A DNA stretch of 33,868 bases from an uncultured Oscillospiraceae bacterium (GTDB taxonomy: Bacteria; Bacillota; Clostridia; Oscillospirales; Ruminococcaceae), in the NCBI GenBank assembly GCA_910578255.1, contig CAJTQM010000021.1, positions 1,068 to 34,935 on the forward strand. Reading direction: 5' to 3'. Shown piece after piece: positions 31,101 to 33,868 of the stretch (within the stretch, counting starts at the first letter, position 1; every line of letters starts with the position of its first letter). The notes under the pieces were generated by a model that was not told the DNA's origin, did no database searches, and worked only from the letters and a program-made list of their open reading frames with translations. Position numbers and translations under genes: made by a program.

Positions 31101-31232
31101 GGTCTTTTCAAAAAAAGGATCTTTTCAAAGTTCACAATCTTACAGCTTTTTGGCGGTTTAAAAGCGGATTTTTCGTATAAAAAATAAATTTTTCGTAGTA
31201 ATTCCTTAAAAAGTCCCCCGGGGCTCTTGCAC

Positions 31233-31261
31233 TTTTCTATTTTTCTGATATTTTGTATAAT
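31233..31261 (+). promoter_or_regulatory. Possible promoter of the ECF operon
   Basis: TATAAT (31256-31261) with a weak -35 (TTTTCT, 31233-31238) at 17 bases. TTGCAC at 31227 is too far away. Autoregulation by the ECF factor is possible but no matching second site was found. Confidence 0.4.
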
Positions 31262-31297
31262 AGAGCTGTAATTTTGGCGGCGAAGGACAGACTAGAC

Positions 31298-31819
31298 ATG
31301 ACAACAAACCCCATTGAGCAGCACCAAAAATTCATCAGGCTTTACGAATGCTACGCGCGGGACCTGGTTCGTTTTGCGATTTCAATCGTCAAATCCCCTG
31401 CCGTGGCCGAAGAACTGGTTCACGACGCATATGTGAAGATTTTAAAGCGGATTGAAGACATCGAAGATCCCGCCTCGGCCCGCACCAGGCGCTATCTGGT
31501 GGTCACCGTGCGCAACACCTGCTTTGACTATCTTTTAAAATGCGTTCCCACCAGTGAACTTTCCCATTACGAGTCCATCCGGGCAAATCCGCTGGACACG
31601 GTTTGGGACGACTTTAGCGCTGGTGAAATTAAGAAAAAATTCATATTTTTTCTAGAAACGTTATCCGATTCGGACCGTAATTTGTTTGTCGACGCCACAA
31701 TTCGTGGATTCCACTACAAGGAACTGTCGGCGATGTACGGCATATCCGAAACCCACATTTCCGTTAAGATTTTCCGGCTTCGGGTAAAATTCCGCAAATT
31801 TTTGGAACAGGAGGACTAG
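31298..31819 (+). CDS. ECF-type RNA polymerase sigma factor
   Basis: A 173-residue cytoplasmic sigma factor. Region 2 has FIRLYECYARDLVRFAISIV and EELVHDAYVKIL, then YLVVTVRNTCFDYL. Region 4 has LSDSDRNLFVDATIRGFHYK and a helix-turn-helix ELSAMYGISETHISVKIFRL. Regions 1.1 and 3 are absent, as in ECF factors. It directs polymerase to a small set of stress or envelope genes. The ATG at 31298 was chosen because an upstream ATG at 31253 overlaps the -10; the ribosome binding site GAAGGA is slightly far. The anti-sigma gene starts two bases after the stop, so the two are coupled. Confidence 0.9.
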   Translation: MTTNPIEQHQKFIRLYECYARDLVRFAISIVKSPAVAEELVHDAYVKILKRIEDIEDPASARTRRYLVVTVRNTCFDYLLKCVPTSELSHYESIRANPLDTVWDDFSAGEIKKKFIFFLETLSDSDRNLFVDATIRGFHYKELSAMYGISETHISVKIFRLRVKFRKFLEQED

Positions 31820-31821
31820 GA

Positions 31822-32550
31822 ATGGACAACCAGAAAGAACTATTCGAACAATTTATACACAACAACATGCCGGATGAGCCGTTCGACGCGGACAAGATAT
31901 TGGCTGCGGCGCAAACGCAGGAATACGAGCCTTCGGAGCATTTTAAAAAGGAGATGGAAAAGCTGCTGCGCCAGTCCAAGCGGCGGGCGAGAAGAAACAG
32001 CGCGAAAATCTTTTTTACCCACAGGGGGATCCCTCAGATTGCCGTATCGTTTTGTGTGATTCTTTGCACGGTGCTGGTTGCTCAGGCTAACAACGGTGAT
32101 ATTTTTAACCTTCTGTTCCAACCCCATCAAAACTATACCGGCATTCAGCTGACCGAGCAGATTCGTCAGGGTTTGTTCTCCGACCCGCTGGACGAGTTGA
32201 GCAAGGTGGACATGCCGGTTTATTTTCCCCGCTACCTGCCTAAAGACTATGCCATAACGGACATTAACGCTTTCTCTGATTCTGTTAAAATTAGACTAGA
32301 AAATAAAACGAACTACATTTTGATTACTCAAAGAAATATAAACGGATACGACAGTCAGGTCGATTTGGATTCAGAAGATACCGAATTGGAGGAAGTGACG
32401 GTAAACGCACACAGAGGCTTTTATAAATTAAAAAACGGTATTCATTCTTTACATTTCTTTGACAATAACAACTATTACAAAATTATGGGAGATGCCCTTT
32501 CCAAAAACGAGTTAATCCGCATTGCCGAAAGCTATGAGATGGTGGTCTGA
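31822..32550 (+). CDS. Membrane anti-sigma factor with DUF4367-like C-terminal domain
   Basis: A 242-residue protein. The first 70 residues are charged and helical, the cytoplasmic part that would bind the sigma factor. One membrane span follows at about residues 73-92 (IPQIAVSFCVILCTVLVAQA). The remainder is extracellular, with a C-terminal piece resembling DUF4367 (FFDNNNYYKIMGDALSKNEL), a domain often found on anti-sigma factors of Clostridia. AGGAGG within the end of the sigma gene and a two-base gap show coupled translation. Release of the sigma factor probably requires cleavage of this protein. Codon use from about 32270 to 32480 is more AT-rich than in the neighbours. Confidence 0.82.
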   Translation: MDNQKELFEQFIHNNMPDEPFDADKILAAAQTQEYEPSEHFKKEMEKLLRQSKRRARRNSAKIFFTHRGIPQIAVSFCVILCTVLVAQANNGDIFNLLFQPHQNYTGIQLTEQIRQGLFSDPLDELSKVDMPVYFPRYLPKDYAITDINAFSDSVKIRLENKTNYILITQRNINGYDSQVDLDSEDTELEEVTVNAHRGFYKLKNGIHSLHFFDNNNYYKIMGDALSKNELIRIAESYEMVV

Positions 32551-32563
32551 TTGCCGCTGTAAT

Positions 32564-32613
32564 CCTTCCTTCCCCCCTTCGTAATGGGGGTAAATTTTTT
32601 TTAAAAGGAAGGG
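32564..32613 (+). promoter_or_regulatory. RNA structure sequestering a ribosome binding site
   Basis: CCTTCCTT (32564-32571) is complementary to AAGGAAGG (32605-32612), which is the ribosome binding site of the gene at 32622. Between them CCCCC (32573-32577) pairs with GGGGG (32586-32590), followed by TAAATTTTTTTT, an intrinsic-terminator shape. The two stems can nest. The result may be early termination, blocked translation, or both. Confidence 0.6.
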
Positions 32614-32621
32614 TAAAAAAC

Positions 32622-32984
32622 ATGAAAAAAATCGTATCTCTGGTTCTTGCGGCGCTGATGCTCTGTTCGCTGGCTGTGGTGGCTTTCGCCGTCACTCCTC
32701 AACGTTGGTCGGTTATTGACGATACATATTCCAGCGCAACAAGGACAAAGATTGTCGGTTCTATGGGCACCCAGCGAAAAGCTGATTTATCCATCACGGC
32801 CCAGGTTTACCGGTACAGCAGCGTGGCCGACGACTACATGCGGTCGGTAAAATTTGAAGAAAGTGCAACAAATGATGACTATCTAGAATTGAGCGAACCC
32901 TATACTCTGTATCAAAAGGACAAGGTGGTCTTCACCTTTAACGCCGACGGCGAAATCCACACCGTAACCTGCTATGTAAAATAG
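32622..32984 (+). CDS. Small secreted protein of the ECF operon
   Basis: A 120-residue protein I do not recognise. Residues 1-24 are a clear signal peptide (MKKIVSLVLAALMLCSLAVV, then AFA cleavage). The mature part, about 95 residues, is polar, with Ser/Thr/Tyr-rich segments, and should form beta structure; no Cys, lipobox or anchor is seen, so it is probably released. Its place directly after the sigma/anti-sigma pair suggests it is a target or modulator of that system, possibly an envelope stress protein. Expression may be limited by the structured region just upstream. A terminator follows at 33049-33087. Confidence 0.75.
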   Translation: MKKIVSLVLAALMLCSLAVVAFAVTPQRWSVIDDTYSSATRTKIVGSMGTQRKADLSITAQVYRYSSVADDYMRSVKFEESATNDDYLELSEPYTLYQKDKVVFTFNADGEIHTVTCYVK

Positions 32985-33048
32985 TCCCGGGCAAACCGTC
33001 CGGCGGCAAAAAAAGCGCATCAAGCAAGAAGCAAGAACCAAACAGAGA

Positions 33049-33087
33049 CAACAAAGGCCGGGGCAGACAAGCCCTGGCCTTTGTTGT
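33049..33087 (+). terminator. Terminator of the ECF operon
   Basis: CAACAAAGGCC plus GGGC pairs with GCCC plus GGCCTTTGTTG, with one mismatch between. The T run is broken (TTTGTTGTTG), so efficiency may be moderate. Confidence 0.65.
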
Positions 33088-33280
33088 TGCGTAAAAAAGC
33101 GGTTTGGAAAAATTTTTGCCGCAAAAAATCGGCAGCGCCGCGAAAGCGCCCGGAGCGCGTTTGCAAGCGAGCCGCCGAACCCAGCGCAACTTTTTGCGAG
33201 GGGCAGGCGTGCGCTTTGGCGTGTGAGAGTCCGGGGCAGTTTGGAAGAATCCGGGGCGCGGCCCATTTGTTTTGGGCATA
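33088..33280. other. GC-rich stretch between two terminators
   Basis: About 190 bases with no supported gene. It is open on the minus strand and on the plus strand in parts, but the frames look like compositional artefacts without ribosome binding sites. I see CGCGCCG-type GC clusters but no clear repeat unit. Confidence 0.35.
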
Positions 33281-33320
33281 GAAAAAGGCCCGTCTGCTTT
33301 ACAAAGCAGACGGGCCTTTT
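33281..33320. terminator. Two-way terminator at the end of the M23-like gene
   Basis: GAAAAAGGCCCGTCTGCTTT (33281-33300) pairs with AAGCAGACGGGCCTTTTC (33304-33321), a 17-base stem with a short loop. It abuts the stop codon. Confidence 0.9.
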
Positions 33321-33830
33321 CTACCCTACCAATCCCTGCATCTTTCGGATGATGCTTTGTATCCCCTCTCTGAGCGTCTGGACCTTTTTGGCCTCCACCT
33401 CGTACAGGGCTTGGTAGTCCGGCCCGGACGATTCCTCCGGCAGCTTCGGCAGGTCCAGATCGTTTTGCCCAATCCACCCGGAGGACACCCCCTTGCCGTC
33501 CCAGCCGTCGAATACCGCCTGACCCGCCTTGACCGCAAGGCTATCCAGGTGGAACATCCGGCAGGCCAGCGAGGAGGTCTTGCCGTCGTTTCGCGCTACA
33601 TCCGGAAAGACTAGTACCAGGGCGTTTCCCATCCGCTGGGAAGGGGTGTCCCCATCCATGCCGGCGGCGATGATCGTGCCGTCTCCCGGACTGTAGATGG
33701 TCCGCTGGTGGTCCGGATTCCCCAGGTCGATGCCGTAATGGGCAAATCCCCAGGACTTGGTATATGCCGCCATTTTGTATCCCGCGTTGATGTTTACCCG
33801 GTTCATGGGCAGGATCAGTTTTTGGGTCAT
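33321..33830 (-). CDS. M23-like protein lacking the second zinc motif
   Basis: A 169-residue protein without a signal peptide. The N-terminal half resembles the M23 lysostaphin-like fold of phage- and wall-associated peptidases: SWGFAHYGIDLG has the first zinc pair (His31, Asp35), YSPGDGTIIAAG is the next strand, and CRMFHLDSLAVKAGQAV is the HL segment. The following GNTG and HLHIE block, which should hold the last zinc ligands, is missing; instead the chain goes from VFDGWDGKG to QNDLDLPKLPEE and a helical tail. Loss of about 60 residues is likely, so it is probably inactive as a peptidase. AAGAGGA precedes the ATG. Its upstream region is outside the window. Confidence 0.7.
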   Translation of the reverse strand: MTQKLILPMNRVNINAGYKMAAYTKSWGFAHYGIDLGNPDHQRTIYSPGDGTIIAAGMDGDTPSQRMGNALVLVFPDVARNDGKTSSLACRMFHLDSLAVKAGQAVFDGWDGKGVSSGWIGQNDLDLPKLPEESSGPDYQALYEVEAKKVQTLREGIQSIIRKMQGLVG

Positions 33831-33868
33831 TATTTTATCCTCTTTCCTTCATTTTTGCCGCAAAAAAA

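Noticed and set aside
33088..33477. A 179-codon minus-strand frame across the GC-rich stretch at 33088-33280
   Set aside because: It overlaps the M23-like gene, two terminators and the secreted protein gene, and has no ribosome binding site.

Overview
The window reads as a chromosomal segment of a spore-forming, low-to-mid GC Bacillota bacterium of class Clostridia, possibly a gut-type Oscillospirales member. The evidence is a PolC-type replicative polymerase, a SipL-like SPOCS/LysM spore protein with a sigma-E-like promoter, a DUF1540 mini-protein, A+G-rich ribosome binding sites, good TTGACA/TATAAT-type promoters with 17-base spacers, and strong hairpin-plus-T terminators. I see no rRNA, tRNA, CRISPR array, prophage block or intact insertion sequence. 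Identifications come from motifs and remembered family sequences, not from searches.

Layout. Positions 1-3600 hold a gene-poor edge with three tandem hairpins, a BofC-C-like membrane-anchored protein, an AGCS sodium:amino-acid symporter, a cold-shock protein whose leader folds into a long stem, and a frameshifted GNAT acetyltransferase. Positions 3597-6821 hold two SIS-domain sugar-phosphate proteins flanking a GntR/UTRA regulator; a shared 20-base motif beside the regulator's promoter and the first SIS promoter suggests a local regulon for an amino-sugar or fructosamine phosphate. Positions 6903-8413 hold an exonuclease III and an unknown protein carrying the GGADGP motif known from sodium-pumping decarboxylase beta subunits. 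Positions 8914-11612 hold a dimethylargininase, a URO-D-like protein coupled to a small membrane protein, and a DUF1540 protein.

Positions 11693-22384 are one long minus-strand housekeeping operon: pyrH-frr-uppS-cdsA-dxr-rseP-ispG-polC. It links UMP supply, ribosome recycling, undecaprenyl and phospholipid precursors, the MEP isoprenoid pathway, membrane proteolysis and DNA replication. The rpsB-tsf genes that often precede pyrH, and proS that often precedes polC, are absent here.

Positions 22663-33830 are more mixed: a small winged-helix protein, two paralogous 53-residue mini-proteins about 4.7 kb apart, an EamA transporter, a coiled-coil M23 peptidase with a frameshift, a metal P-type ATPase remnant behind an ArsR/SmtB-like operator, the SipL-like gene, a TcdA-like tRNA-modification enzyme, two small membrane proteins, a PepV-like dipeptidase, an ECF sigma/anti-sigma pair followed by a secreted protein whose ribosome binding site can be sequestered, and an M23-like protein that lacks the second half of its active site.

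The most interesting points are the cold-shock leader stem, the SIS/GntR operator pair, the metal-ATPase remnant, the paralogous mini-proteins, the GGADGP protein and the RNA structure before the last ECF-linked gene. Two single-base G-run frameshifts may be real decay or consensus errors.
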